A stretch of DNA of 64,000 bases, taken from Williamsia faeni (lineage in GTDB: Bacteria; Actinomycetota; Actinomycetes; Mycobacteriales; Mycobacteriaceae). The position numbers were made by a program, and so were the translations under genes. Shown here piece by piece: positions 45,262-55,059 of this stretch. Where the stretch lies: assembly GCA_003202005.1 (NCBI GenBank), contig QJJF01000006.1, positions 174,171 to 238,170 on the forward strand. Reading direction: 5' to 3'. The notes beneath the pieces were generated by a model. The model saw nothing but the letters and a program-made list of their open reading frames with translations. It was not told the DNA's origin and did no database searches. Numbering within the stretch: the stretch's first letter is position 1; every line of letters begins with the position of its first letter.

Positions 45262-47880
45262 ATGGTCGAACAGGCGCGCAGTGTCGGGATCGAAGAAGAG
45301 TTCCATCTCGTCGATCTCCGCACGCGCCGGCTCACCTCGCGCGCCCCGGAGCTGTTGGAGGCCCTGCCGGACAACGAGGGTTACGTCGAAGAACTGCAAC
45401 GCTGCGTCATCGAAGTCAACAGTGGTGTCTTCACCACGTTGACCTCGCTGCGCAGCGATCTGCGTGAGCATCGCGCGGTCCTGTCCCGGACAGCCGGAAA
45501 ACTGGGGATCGGCGTGGTGGCCGCCGGTGCGATGCCGCTCGCGGTCCCCACCGAACTCCAGGTCACCGAGACACCCCGTTACCGCCGGATGCTCGCCGAC
45601 TACCAGCTCCTGGCCCGGGAACAGTTGATCTGCGGTACCCAGGTGCACGTCGACATCGCCGATCGCGATCAGGCGGTGCAGATCGCGTGGCGACTGAGCC
45701 CGTACATTCCCACGCTGCTCGCGCTCTCGGCGAGTTCACCGTTTTGGTCCGACGGCGCCGACACCGGGTACGCGAGCTCGCGAACCCTCGTCTGGCAGCG
45801 CTGGCCGACGACCGGACCGTTCCCGCGGCTGAACTCGGCTGCCGAATACGACCAGGAGATCGCGCGGCTGATCAACACCGGTGTCATCAACGACCCCGGC
45901 ATGGTCTATTTCGATGTCCGCCCGTCGGCGAAACAGTCGACCCTCGAACTGCGAGTGTGCGACAGCTGCCCCTCGGTCGACACGATCACCCTGATCGCCG
46001 GTCTCTACCGGGCACTCGTGCAACGGGAGGTCACCGCGATCGCCGCAGGTGAACCCGGCATCTTCATCTCACCGACGCTATACCGGGCCGCGATCTGGCA
46101 GGCCGCGCGATCGGGCCTGGAAGCCGACCTGATCGACCTGCTCGCGGCCGCGCCCCGGCCGGCCGCCGACGTGGTTCGCGAACTCGCCGCGATGCTCGAA
46201 TCGGAGCTGCAGGCAACCGGAGACTGGGACAAGGTCACCGAACTCATCGACAGCGCCATCTCGGTCGGCAGTTCCTCGGCCCGCCAGCGCCGCGCGCTCC
46301 GACGTCGCGGGCACCTCTCCGATGTGGTCGACTCCCTCATCGCGGAGACCGCCGGCGACGCGCCCATCCCGCCCTCGATCTCCGATCCCCACAATCCGAT
46401 GCTGCACACCTACGAACCGCCGGGTGACGGCGACCGGACAGAAGGTTCGGAGAGCTACGACGAGACCTTCGCCCCGACCGGCGCCGCCCGCCCCGGCTAC
46501 CGCCGGATCGTCGACACGCTCACCGAGCTGGGGCCGGTCACCCTGCGCAATCGGCAACACCAGATGGAGAGCGAACAGAGTGCCGGCGGAATGACCTTCC
46601 GGGTCAGCGGCCAGGCCCGGGCGCAGATCTTCTCGCTGGACGCGGTCCCCCGCATCATCGAGGCGGACACGTGGAACACCATCTCCGTCGGTCTGCGCCA
46701 ACGCGCCCTCGCCTTGAACGCCTTTCTCGTCGACGTGTACGGGGCCCAGCAGATCATCGCCGACGGCGTCATTCCGAGCGAGATCCTCGACCGTGCCCCT
46801 GGCTACCGCAGCGCCGGGTCGGCACCGCGCTGGCAACAGGTCCGCACTCACATCTGCGGCACCGATCTGGTGTCCACCGGCCCCGGGGTGTTCCACGTCC
46901 TCGAAGACAATCTGCGGGTGCCGTCGGGCATCGCGTTCGCGATGACCAATCGGGTTCTGATGGACCGCTTTCTTGGTGAGCTCATCGAGAACGAGGAGAT
47001 CCTGTCGGTCGATGAGATGCCGCAGATGATCGCCGAGACGCTCGCCGCGGCCCTCCCACCGCGGGCCGATCCAGATGGGATCACGACTCTGCTGAGTGCC
47101 GGCTGGGAAGATTCGGCTTGGTTCGAGCACTCGATGATTGCCGAACGGGCCGGCCTCACCCTCGTCGACTGCGCTGATCTTCGGGCCGAAGGTGACCGGG
47201 TGATCGCGCACGTCCGCGGAAAGGACGTGCCGGTCAACGTGATCTATGCGCGGATGGACGAAGACATGCTGCTGTCGTCGTCGGGCTCCGACGGCAAACC
47301 GCTGCGGCGACCGATCCTGGCCGCACTCGAAGCCGGTACCCTCGCCATCGCGAACGCGCTCGGCAACGGTATCGCCGACGACAAGGCGGTGTATTCGTTC
47401 GTCCCGGCGATGATCAAGTACTACCTGGGCGAAGACCCCGCGATCGAGCAGATCCCGACCTGGCTGTGCGCCGAGCGGGACCAGCGCGACTATGTACTGT
47501 CGCGAATGGACGAACTGGTGATCAAACCCATCGACGGACTCGGTGGGTCGGGTGTGATGATCGGGCCGGAGGCGACGGATCAGGAATTGGCCGACCGCCG
47601 CAAAGACCTGATCGGTCACCCGGAGCGATTCGTCGCACAGGAGGTCGTACGCCTCTCGACCCACCCGACCTTCGACGGCCAGGGCCTATATCCGCATCAC
47701 GTGGACCTGCGCGCGTTCGTGCATCTGCGCGCCGATGACGAGCAACGGGTCACCGCGCACATGGCACCGGCAGCACTGACCCGGGTGGCACCGGCCGGAA
47801 GCATGATCGTGAATTCTTCTCGCGGCGGCGGCGGGAAGGACACCTGGATCAGAACCGAACCACCGACCGGAGGACGATGA
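45262..47880 (+). CDS. GCS2-type carboxylate-amine ligase fused to circularly permuted ATP-grasp
   Basis: An 872-residue fusion. Residues 1-370 are a glutamate-cysteine-ligase-2 (YbdK-like) domain (SVGIEEEFHLVDLRTRRLTS, CGTQVHVDIADRDQAVQIAW). Residues 430-865 are a circularly permuted type 2 ATP-grasp domain (PGYRSAGSAPRWQQ, KPIDGLGGSGVMIGPEAT, DLRAFVHLRADD). Both ligate amines to carboxylates using ATP, so the protein should make a small peptide or amide in two steps. Comparative work on amidoligases (Iyer, Aravind and co-workers) links such genes with AsnB and peptidases, as here. The exact substrates cannot be read. It lies 3 nt before asnB. Confidence 0.9.
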   Translation: MVEQARSVGIEEEFHLVDLRTRRLTSRAPELLEALPDNEGYVEELQRCVIEVNSGVFTTLTSLRSDLREHRAVLSRTAGKLGIGVVAAGAMPLAVPTELQVTETPRYRRMLADYQLLAREQLICGTQVHVDIADRDQAVQIAWRLSPYIPTLLALSASSPFWSDGADTGYASSRTLVWQRWPTTGPFPRLNSAAEYDQEIARLINTGVINDPGMVYFDVRPSAKQSTLELRVCDSCPSVDTITLIAGLYRALVQREVTAIAAGEPGIFISPTLYRAAIWQAARSGLEADLIDLLAAAPRPAADVVRELAAMLESELQATGDWDKVTELIDSAISVGSSSARQRRALRRRGHLSDVVDSLIAETAGDAPIPPSISDPHNPMLHTYEPPGDGDRTEGSESYDETFAPTGAARPGYRRIVDTLTELGPVTLRNRQHQMESEQSAGGMTFRVSGQARAQIFSLDAVPRIIEADTWNTISVGLRQRALALNAFLVDVYGAQQIIADGVIPSEILDRAPGYRSAGSAPRWQQVRTHICGTDLVSTGPGVFHVLEDNLRVPSGIAFAMTNRVLMDRFLGELIENEEILSVDEMPQMIAETLAAALPPRADPDGITTLLSAGWEDSAWFEHSMIAERAGLTLVDCADLRAEGDRVIAHVRGKDVPVNVIYARMDEDMLLSSSGSDGKPLRRPILAALEAGTLAIANALGNGIADDKAVYSFVPAMIKYYLGEDPAIEQIPTWLCAERDQRDYVLSRMDELVIKPIDGLGGSGVMIGPEATDQELADRRKDLIGHPERFVAQEVVRLSTHPTFDGQGLYPHHVDLRAFVHLRADDEQRVTAHMAPAALTRVAPAGSMIVNSSRGGGGKDTWIRTEPPTGGR

Positions 47881-47883
47881 CGG

Positions 47884-49689
47884 ATGTGCGGGATCTGCGG
47901 CGAGATCACATTCAACGGCGATCGGCCCGACCTGTCGGCCGTGGTGGCCATGACCGAATCGATGGCACCGCGCGGACCTGACGGCGAGGGTGTCTATCTG
48001 CATCGCCATGCGGCACTCGGACACCGGCGGCTGGAGATCATCGATCTGACCGCGCGCGGCGCCCAGCCGATGGTGGACTCGGCACTCGGATTGTCGTTGG
48101 TGTTCAACGGCTGCATCTACAACTACAAGGAACTGCGCGAGGAGCTGTCCGAAGCCGGGTATTCGTTCTTCTCCACCGCGGACAGCGAAGTGATCCTCAA
48201 GGCGTTCCATCACTGGGGACCCGACTGCGTCGGGCATCTGATCGGCATGTTCGCGTTCGCGATCGTCAACACCGACACCGGCGAACTGACACTGGCGCGT
48301 GACCGCCTCGGCATCAAACCGCTCTACCTCTCCGAAAGCGGTGCGCGCCTGCGGTTCGCATCGTCGATACCCGCCTTGCTGTGTGCCGGCGGCGTCGACA
48401 CGTCCATCGACCGCACGGCGCTTCATCACTACCTGACCTTTCACTCCGTGGTCCCCGCCCCACACACCATGTACGAGGGCATCAAGAAGTTGCCGCCGGC
48501 AACCGTGCGGACCATCTCCCCCGACGGGACCAGCACCGAAAAGCGGTATTGGGAACCAGTTTTCGAACCTCACCCGGATCGAGAGGGCTGGGACGAGGCA
48601 CGCTGGGGCAACGAGCTGATCGACTCGCTACGGGTGGCCGTCCGGCGACGCATGGTGGCCGACGTGCCCGTCGGCGTACTGCTGTCCGGCGGCATCGACT
48701 CGTCCCTCGTCGTAGCGTTGCTCGCCGAACAGGGCCAACAGGACCTCGCCACCTTCAGTATCGGATTCGATTCGGCCGCAGGAGAATCCGGCGACGAATA
48801 CGAGTACTCCGACCTGATCGCGAAGACCTTCGGCACCCGCCACCACAAGATCCACATCGATACCAACCGGCTGTTGCCGGCGATACCGGGAACCGTTGCG
48901 GCCATGAGCGAACCGATGGTCAGTCATGACTGCGTGGCCTTTTACCTGCTCTCCCAAGAGGTCAGCAAATCGATCAAGGTGGTGCAGTCGGGCCAGGGTG
49001 CGGACGAGATCCTCGGCGGTTACGACTGGTACCCGCCACTCGAACACATCGCCCGGGACAACGTCACCAAGGCCTACGCGTCGGTGTTCTTCGACCGCTC
49101 ACACGATGAACTCAATGCGCTGCTGCGTCCGGCATACCGACTCGACCACGATCCGAGCTGGCAGTTCGCCTTCGATCATCAACACGCGCCCGGAGCCCGG
49201 TCCGCTGTCGATGCCGCGCTGCGCCTGGACACCACCGTGATGCTCGTCGATGATCCGGTGAAGCGTGTCGACACCATGACGATGGCCTGGGGTCTGGAAG
49301 GCCGGGTCCCGTTCCTCGACCACGAATTCGTCGAACTGGCAGCCACCTGTCCACCCGAACTGAAGCTCGCCCATGGTGGCAAGGGTGTTCTCAAGCAGGC
49401 CAGTCGCGCTCTGTTGCCTGCCGAGGTCATCGACCGCACGAAGGGTTACTTTCCCGTCCCGGGCATCCGCCACCTCGACGGTGGGGTCCTCGAACTCGTC
49501 ACCGACACCCTGCGCGCCCGGTCGGCACAGGATCGGGCCCTCTACGACGACGCCGCCGTCGCGGCCCTGCTCGCGGCTCCGAACGAAACCCGCACCACGC
49601 TCGGATCGAACTCACTGTGGCAGCTCGCGATGCTCGAAATGTGGTTGCAGGCCATGGAAACGGCTGGTGCGGCACCGGTGGCACGATGA
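47884..49689 (+). CDS. Class II glutamine amidotransferase, AsnB / NAGGN amidotransferase type
   Basis: A 601-residue protein with an N-terminal Ntn glutaminase (catalytic Cys2 in MCGICGEITFNG; RGPDGEGVYLHRHAALGHRR) and a C-terminal synthetase with the PP-loop LLSGGIDSSLVVALLAEQ. It transfers ammonia from glutamine to an ATP-activated carboxylate. It resembles N-acetylglutaminylglutamine amidotransferases more than housekeeping AsnB, judged mainly from operon context. It lies between the double ligase and an S9 peptidase, overlapping the latter by 4 nt, so it probably amidates the peptide made by the ligase. Confidence 0.88.
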   Translation: MCGICGEITFNGDRPDLSAVVAMTESMAPRGPDGEGVYLHRHAALGHRRLEIIDLTARGAQPMVDSALGLSLVFNGCIYNYKELREELSEAGYSFFSTADSEVILKAFHHWGPDCVGHLIGMFAFAIVNTDTGELTLARDRLGIKPLYLSESGARLRFASSIPALLCAGGVDTSIDRTALHHYLTFHSVVPAPHTMYEGIKKLPPATVRTISPDGTSTEKRYWEPVFEPHPDREGWDEARWGNELIDSLRVAVRRRMVADVPVGVLLSGGIDSSLVVALLAEQGQQDLATFSIGFDSAAGESGDEYEYSDLIAKTFGTRHHKIHIDTNRLLPAIPGTVAAMSEPMVSHDCVAFYLLSQEVSKSIKVVQSGQGADEILGGYDWYPPLEHIARDNVTKAYASVFFDRSHDELNALLRPAYRLDHDPSWQFAFDHQHAPGARSAVDAALRLDTTVMLVDDPVKRVDTMTMAWGLEGRVPFLDHEFVELAATCPPELKLAHGGKGVLKQASRALLPAEVIDRTKGYFPVPGIRHLDGGVLELVTDTLRARSAQDRALYDDAAVAALLAAPNETRTTLGSNSLWQLAMLEMWLQAMETAGAAPVAR

Positions 49690-51647
49690 CGTCGAGAGTC
49701 GATGCATCATCCGATTCCACGCTCGGCCGGCGTGACCGGAGTCAGCACAGCTACGGTGCGTCAGTATCACCTGATGGTCGCGCCTTCGCCTACATCGTCG
49801 ACGACGGCACCGGCTATCCCCGGGCCGCACAGCGGACCCTTCACCGCGACGGCGCCGGACCGATGCGCGCCGTCGAGCTGCCCTGCCCAGGCCCCGTCCG
49901 CACACTCATACACTCCCCGGACGGTCACTGGCTGGCCTGCGAGGTCGCGCCCGGCGGCGGCGAACACCACCAGGTCTGGATAGTGACCACCGATCCCGAC
50001 GATCCGGCGGCCATCCGGGTCGGCGCCCCAGAAGACCTGACGGCCGGAGAGCACACCACCGGATACGCCACGGTCCAGCTCATCGGCTGGGATGCGAATC
50101 GGGTGCTGCTCAACGGCATCGAGCCCGACGGGACGGCTCACGCGCTGATGGTCGATCCCCTCACCCGGGCGGTGACCGATCTCGATGCGCGGATCGGCGG
50201 GCACCTCATCGACTCCTGGAAGGGCGCGGCCCTCCTGCGTGTCGGCCCACGCGGATATCGGGAGATGCTGTTGCTGCGCCGCGAGAGCGTCATACCGTTG
50301 CTCCCGAATGATCCCGGCGCCTCCACCGACCAGGGGGTCATCCTCGACCAGGGTTTCGAGCATGCCTCCCTCCTGTTTCCCGGCCTCGGCCTCGTCGGGC
50401 AGGACCGCGACCTCGACAGCGTGCAGGCCCTGGTACGCAGCGACTTCGATGCGGTGTACCCCCGATTGCTCGCGATCGACGTCGGACGTTACGGAATCCG
50501 ATTCACTGTGCTGGCGCAGCGGAGCGGTTACGGACTCGACGAGTTTGCCATCAGCAACGACCAGTCGACCGTCGCAATCCTGTGGAACAACAAGGGCCAC
50601 AGTGAATTACAGGTCATGACGCTACCTGAGCGAACACTGCATCCACCGATCGAACTGCCGGGTACCGTGGTCGGCGAACTATCGATCAGCGCTTCGGGTT
50701 CACTGATCGCGATGACCGTGCAGGCCCCCGACATGGCCCCCACGGTGGGCCTGATCAATTGGCGGGAGGGGCACTGGACGCCTATCGACCACGGCCGCAC
50801 CACTCCGACCGACGGTCCCGGGCCCGAGCTGGTCGAATTCTCTGCCCGCGATGGAATGCCGTTGTCAGGCTGGCTGTACCGACCGGAATCACGCCACGCC
50901 GATCCACGAACGTCCGGACAGGAGGTTCCGGGACATCGGGGTGGAGCCGGCCGCGCGCTGATCTACTTCCACGGCGGTCCAGAAGCGCAGGCCCGGCCCG
51001 AGTACAGCTTCCTGTTTCCGGCCCTGCTCGAAGCGGGTATCACGGTATTCGCTGCGAACGTGCGGGGGTCGAGCGGTTTCGGCCGGCTGTTCTCACATGC
51101 CGACGACCGGTACGGACGGTATGCGGGCATCAACGACGCCGCCGACTGCGCCAGGTTCCTCATCCGGGAAGGGTATGCCGCGCCGGACCAGATCGCCTGT
51201 GCCGGAAGGTCATACGGCGGATACCTGACCCTCGCCTGCCTGACTTTCCACGCGGAGCTCTTCGCCGCCGGGGTGTCCATCTGCGGCATGAGCGACCTGG
51301 AATCGTTCTTCTCGAATACCGAGCCGTGGATCGCGGTCGCCGCGTACACAAAATACGGGCATCCCGAAGCAGACAATGAACTGCTGCGAGACCTGTCGCC
51401 GATCCACCGCATCTCCGAGCTCCGCGCCCCCCTGCTGGTGATCCACGGTCGGCACGACACGAACGTCCCCGTCAGCGAATCCGAGCAGATCGTCGAGAAG
51501 GCCCGGGCCCTCGGCGCCCGAGCCGAGCTGATCCTGTTTCCGAACGAAGGACATGACATCGTCATCCGCGACAATCAGCGGGCACTGACCGCCGCCCTGC
51601 GTGGATGGATCGTCGACGCCTTCAACGCAGCGGCTGCGGCGCGCTGA
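49686..51647 (+). CDS. S9-family (prolyl-oligopeptidase type) serine peptidase
   Basis: A 653-residue protein: an N-terminal beta-propeller-like part (residues 1-390) and a C-terminal alpha/beta hydrolase (400-650). The triad is Ser509 (CAGRSYGGYLTLA), Asp591 (VIHGRHDTNVPVSES) and His623 (FPNEGHDIVIR). There is no signal peptide, so it should act on peptides in the cytoplasm. The ATG at 49686 shares ATGA with the asnB stop. In this context it may trim, transfer or recycle the small peptide made by the ligases. Confidence 0.9.
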   Translation: MTSRVDASSDSTLGRRDRSQHSYGASVSPDGRAFAYIVDDGTGYPRAAQRTLHRDGAGPMRAVELPCPGPVRTLIHSPDGHWLACEVAPGGGEHHQVWIVTTDPDDPAAIRVGAPEDLTAGEHTTGYATVQLIGWDANRVLLNGIEPDGTAHALMVDPLTRAVTDLDARIGGHLIDSWKGAALLRVGPRGYREMLLLRRESVIPLLPNDPGASTDQGVILDQGFEHASLLFPGLGLVGQDRDLDSVQALVRSDFDAVYPRLLAIDVGRYGIRFTVLAQRSGYGLDEFAISNDQSTVAILWNNKGHSELQVMTLPERTLHPPIELPGTVVGELSISASGSLIAMTVQAPDMAPTVGLINWREGHWTPIDHGRTTPTDGPGPELVEFSARDGMPLSGWLYRPESRHADPRTSGQEVPGHRGGAGRALIYFHGGPEAQARPEYSFLFPALLEAGITVFAANVRGSSGFGRLFSHADDRYGRYAGINDAADCARFLIREGYAAPDQIACAGRSYGGYLTLACLTFHAELFAAGVSICGMSDLESFFSNTEPWIAVAAYTKYGHPEADNELLRDLSPIHRISELRAPLLVIHGRHDTNVPVSESEQIVEKARALGARAELILFPNEGHDIVIRDNQRALTAALRGWIVDAFNAAAAAR

Positions 51648-51686
51648 CCACCGATACGCCCCACACCTCGACCCCGGAGAGACCCA

Positions 51687-52412
51687 GTGCCAGCAAACCA
51701 GCCCCATCGACCACTGGTCTCCTACCTCAGCGGGGAACTGTCGGGCAGCGCACAGGCCAGTGTCTTCGACGAACTGCGACGGGTCATCCTCGATGGCAGT
51801 GCCGCACCGGGCTCTTCGATCCCGGTCGGCAATGTTGCCGAGCTGTTCGGCGTGAGCGCGATCCCGGTCCGCGAGGCCTTGAAAACGCTTGTCGGCGAAG
51901 GCTTGGTGGACCATCGCACCGGCGGTGGGTACTACGTTGCGCAGCTGACGCTGACCGAGCTCAAAGAGATCTACATTGTTCGCGGGGTGCTCGAAGAAGC
52001 CGCCCTGACACGCGCCTGTGTCCTGGCGACCGACGCCGATCTCGACCTCGCCCGCGCCGAACACCAAGCGCTACAGGAGGCCACCATCGCCGGTGACCGC
52101 CGCGCTTATCACGTGCATTCGCGCCGATTCCATCAGGCGCTGGTCAATCCCTGCGGAATGCACCGGCTACTCAACATGTTCGACTCGACCTGGGACATCA
52201 CCGAACCCTTCAAGGTGATGCAGGCAGCGACCGGGCCCACTCAGCTCCAACTGCACGCCGACCACGAGAAGATGATCAACGCCATGGCCCGGCGCGATGC
52301 CACCGAGCTTGTTGCTGTTGCGCAGGAACACCATCGGCGTCTGGAATCTGTGATCATCGACACCGCCGCCGAACTCGACGTCGTGCGCGAGGATTCCCCG
52401 CCGGCCGGATGA
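51687..52412 (+). CDS. GntR-family regulator with FCD domain
   Basis: A 241-residue regulator: winged helix at residues 25-85 (VFDELRRVILDGSAAPGSSI, GVSAIPVREALKTLVGEGLV) and an all-helical FCD ligand domain at 95-225 with the metal-ligand pattern (AYHVHSRRFHQAL, HADHEKMINAMARRDA). It starts with GTG at 51687 behind GGAGAG. It lies 39 nt after the S9 peptidase and 146 nt before the permease, and is a good candidate to control the permease and racemase genes. Confidence 0.92.
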   Translation: MPANQPHRPLVSYLSGELSGSAQASVFDELRRVILDGSAAPGSSIPVGNVAELFGVSAIPVREALKTLVGEGLVDHRTGGGYYVAQLTLTELKEIYIVRGVLEEAALTRACVLATDADLDLARAEHQALQEATIAGDRRAYHVHSRRFHQALVNPCGMHRLLNMFDSTWDITEPFKVMQAATGPTQLQLHADHEKMINAMARRDATELVAVAQEHHRRLESVIIDTAAELDVVREDSPPAG

Positions 52413-52558
52413 CACTCGGAGAATATATTCACTCCCCTGGGCCGAACCCGCGTTAATTGTCAAGCATGTAATCCGCGGGAAATATCGAGATCCTAAATTT
52501 TCCTCAGTCCCATTCCGAGCCCGAACCCAGGCTCGATTCCGACTCTGAAGGAACGCCC

Positions 52559-54094
52559 ATGACCGATGTTCACGCCCCCGATTCAGAGGTCCCGACAAAT
52601 CAGCACAACGCTGCCGGCGAGAGCGTCATCAAACTCAGCTACGATCAGCGGCTGACCAACGAGGACCTCGCTCCCCTGCGGAACCAGACCTGGACCTGGT
52701 ACAACATCTTCGCCTTCTGGATGTCCGATGTACACAGTGTCGGCGGATATGTGTTCGCCGGCAGTCTCTTTGCCCTCGGCATCGCTGCCTGGCAGGTGTT
52801 GGTGGCTCTCGTCATCGGCATCGTGATCGTCAACGTGCTTTGCAACCTGGTCGCCAAACCCTCACAGCACGCCGGGGTTCCGTATCCGGTGACCACCCGC
52901 ATCGCCTTCGGCGTCCGCGGCGCCAATCTTCCCGCCATCATTCGCGGACTCATCGCGGTCGCCTGGTACGGCATCCAAACCTACTTGGCCTCAGTTGCTT
53001 TCGGTCTGCTGGCACTCAAGTTCTGGCCGTCTCTGGAGAAGTACAGCGAAAGTGGTGACATGTCCTTCCTGGGGCTCTCACCGCTCGGCTGGGCCGGGTT
53101 CATGCTCATGTGGGTTCTACAGGCGATCGTCTTCTGGAATGGCATGGATACGATCCGTAGATTCATCGACTTCTGCGGTCCCGCGGTCTACGTCGTCATG
53201 GTGATCCTGGCGGGTTACCTGATCGCCGAAGCCGGGTGGGACAACGTCAGTTTCGATCTTTCCGTCGGTGATTCGAAGACCGGCTGGGCCTCCGTCACCG
53301 CGCTCATCTCGGCGATAGCCCTTGTGGTGTCGTACTTTTCGGGTCCGATGCTCAACTTCGGCGATTTCTCGCGCTACGCAAAGTCGTTCAGCGAGGTCAA
53401 GAAGGGCAACTTCTGGGGCCTGCCGGTGAACTTCCTGTTCTTCTCGATCCTGGTGGTGTGCACGGTGTCTGCCGGTGCCACGGTGATCGGCAAGGACGAG
53501 GCCGGCAACATCATCACCGATCCGGTCCACATCGTCGACAAGATCGACAACACCACCGCAGCGGTGCTCGGCGTGCTCACGTTCGCCATCGCCACCATCG
53601 GCATCAACATCGTTGCCAACTTCGTCTCCCCCGCATTCGACTTCTCGAATGTGGCACCGACCAAGATCACCTGGCGTACCGGTGGCATGATCGCCGCCGT
53701 CGGATCGATCCTGATCACGCCGTGGAATCTCTACAACAATCCCGACGCCATCCACTACACGCTGGACACACTCGGCGCGGTGATCGGCCCGCTGTTCGGC
53801 ATCCTCATCGCCGACTACTACCTCATCAAGAAGCAGAAGATCGACGTCGACGATTTGTTCACGATGGACGAGAACTCCCAGTATTACTTCCGTAAGGGCG
53901 TCAATCCGGTCGCGGTAGTGGCCACCGTCGTCGCAGCGCTTGTCCCGATCGGCGTGGTCATCTGGGGTACCGCGTACCAGGCGAGTTTCACCTGGTTCAT
54001 CGGCGCGGGCATCGGATTCGTCCTCTACATGGCGGGTATGAAATATCTGCCGAAGCACATGATCTACGGCACCCGGCAGCTCGCCGAGGCCTGA
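52559..54094 (+). CDS. NCS1-family permease, allantoin/hydantoin type
   Basis: A 511-residue membrane protein with about 12 segments. The N-terminus LAPLRNQTWTWYNIFAFWMS DVHSVGGY region is typical of NCS1 transporters of the allantoin/hydantoin (Mhp1, PucI) group, as is the TWxxYNxFAFW pattern. Members bring in purine or hydantoin compounds with Na+ or H+. A racemase of the hydantoin type lies downstream past an inverted repeat, which favours hydantoin or allantoin as substrate (inference). Confidence 0.9.
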   Translation: MTDVHAPDSEVPTNQHNAAGESVIKLSYDQRLTNEDLAPLRNQTWTWYNIFAFWMSDVHSVGGYVFAGSLFALGIAAWQVLVALVIGIVIVNVLCNLVAKPSQHAGVPYPVTTRIAFGVRGANLPAIIRGLIAVAWYGIQTYLASVAFGLLALKFWPSLEKYSESGDMSFLGLSPLGWAGFMLMWVLQAIVFWNGMDTIRRFIDFCGPAVYVVMVILAGYLIAEAGWDNVSFDLSVGDSKTGWASVTALISAIALVVSYFSGPMLNFGDFSRYAKSFSEVKKGNFWGLPVNFLFFSILVVCTVSAGATVIGKDEAGNIITDPVHIVDKIDNTTAAVLGVLTFAIATIGINIVANFVSPAFDFSNVAPTKITWRTGGMIAAVGSILITPWNLYNNPDAIHYTLDTLGAVIGPLFGILIADYYLIKKQKIDVDDLFTMDENSQYYFRKGVNPVAVVATVVAALVPIGVVIWGTAYQASFTWFIGAGIGFVLYMAGMKYLPKHMIYGTRQLAEA

Positions 54095-54102
54095 CAAACA
54101 CC

Positions 54103-54198
54103 AATGATGGGGCCTTTTGGCGAACAGTCGTTTGGGTCGAGCTCCGCCTCCGGCTTCGTCTTCGCCGCAGGTCGCGGTCGCCAAAAGGCCCCATCATC
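54103..54198. repeat. Long inverted repeat between permease and racemase (copy 2)
   Basis: Arms 54103-54122 and 54179-54198 match at 19 of 20 positions around a 56-nt centre. The arms share their sequence with the element at 772-832. The repeat starts 9 nt after the permease stop and ends 29 nt before the racemase ATG, so it may attenuate or split the transcript. Confidence 0.85.
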
Positions 54199-54227
54199 GG
54201 GTGAGCATCGCTTCGTCAGGAGGAATA

Positions 54228-54968
54228 ATGCGCATCTGCGTCATCAATCCGAACACGACCGTCTCCATGACCGACCAGATCGCGAAGGCCGCCCACTCGG
54301 TGGCCGGTCCCGACACCGAGATCGTCGCGATCACACCGACGATGGGTCCGGCGTCGATCGAATCCCACTATGACGAGGCCCTCGCAGTGCCCGGTGTGCT
54401 CGAGGCGATCCTGGCATCAGAGCGTAGCGACCGCCCCGCGGATGCCTATCTGCTCGCGTGCTTCGGGGACCCGGGACTCGATGCCGCCCGCGAAATCGCC
54501 TCGGGCCCGGTGATCGGTATCGCCGAGGCAGCCATGCACGCGGCATCCATGCTGGGGCGCGGGTTCTCCGTCGTGACAACCCTGTCCCGCACGATCGGCC
54601 GTGCCGAAGAACTCGCCGAGCGATACGGAATGGCGAAGAACTGCCGCGGGTATCACGCCTGCGAGATACCGGTGCTGGAGCTGGAATCAAACCCCCGCAC
54701 CGCCGCAATCCTCGTCGACGCATGCCGCGTTGCGGCGGACCACGACCGGTCCGACGCCATCGTTCTCGGGTGCGCGGGCATGGCCGATCTGGCTCGCACC
54801 ATCAGCACCGACATCGGGCTACCGGTGATCGACGGCGTTGCCGCCGGCACCCTGCTGTTGCAGTCGTTGATCACATTGGGCGCGCAACCGGGTCGGCGCG
54901 GCGAACTCGCTCGCCCGTTGCCGAAGATCTACACGGGGATCCTGTCCGAATTCGGCCATCATCACTGA
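54228..54968 (+). CDS. Asp/Glu/hydantoin racemase family protein
   Basis: A 246-residue protein of the hydantoin/allantoin racemase group. It starts MRICVINPNTTVSMTDQIAK and has both active-site cysteines in the usual places (YLLACFGDPGLDAAR and AIVLGCAGMADLART), which act as the acid-base pair. The ATG at 54228 has AGGAGGA just upstream, which decides against the longer frame that would run through the inverted repeat. It follows the NCS1 permease and probably racemises the imported compound. No hydantoinase is visible nearby. Confidence 0.9.
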   Translation: MRICVINPNTTVSMTDQIAKAAHSVAGPDTEIVAITPTMGPASIESHYDEALAVPGVLEAILASERSDRPADAYLLACFGDPGLDAAREIASGPVIGIAEAAMHAASMLGRGFSVVTTLSRTIGRAEELAERYGMAKNCRGYHACEIPVLELESNPRTAAILVDACRVAADHDRSDAIVLGCAGMADLARTISTDIGLPVIDGVAAGTLLLQSLITLGAQPGRRGELARPLPKIYTGILSEFGHHH

Positions 54969-55059
54969 ATATTCGCTTCGGCTTCGCCTAACGAATTCAC
55001 AGCAATATCTCATGATCCTCACCCGGAAGCTCTTGGTTGTCGTCGCTACTATCGAGAAG

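Noticed and set aside
46078-47664. 528-codon minus-strand frame opposite the GCS2/ATP-grasp gene
   Set aside because: Antisense shadow with no recognisable family; the plus strand has two clear domains.
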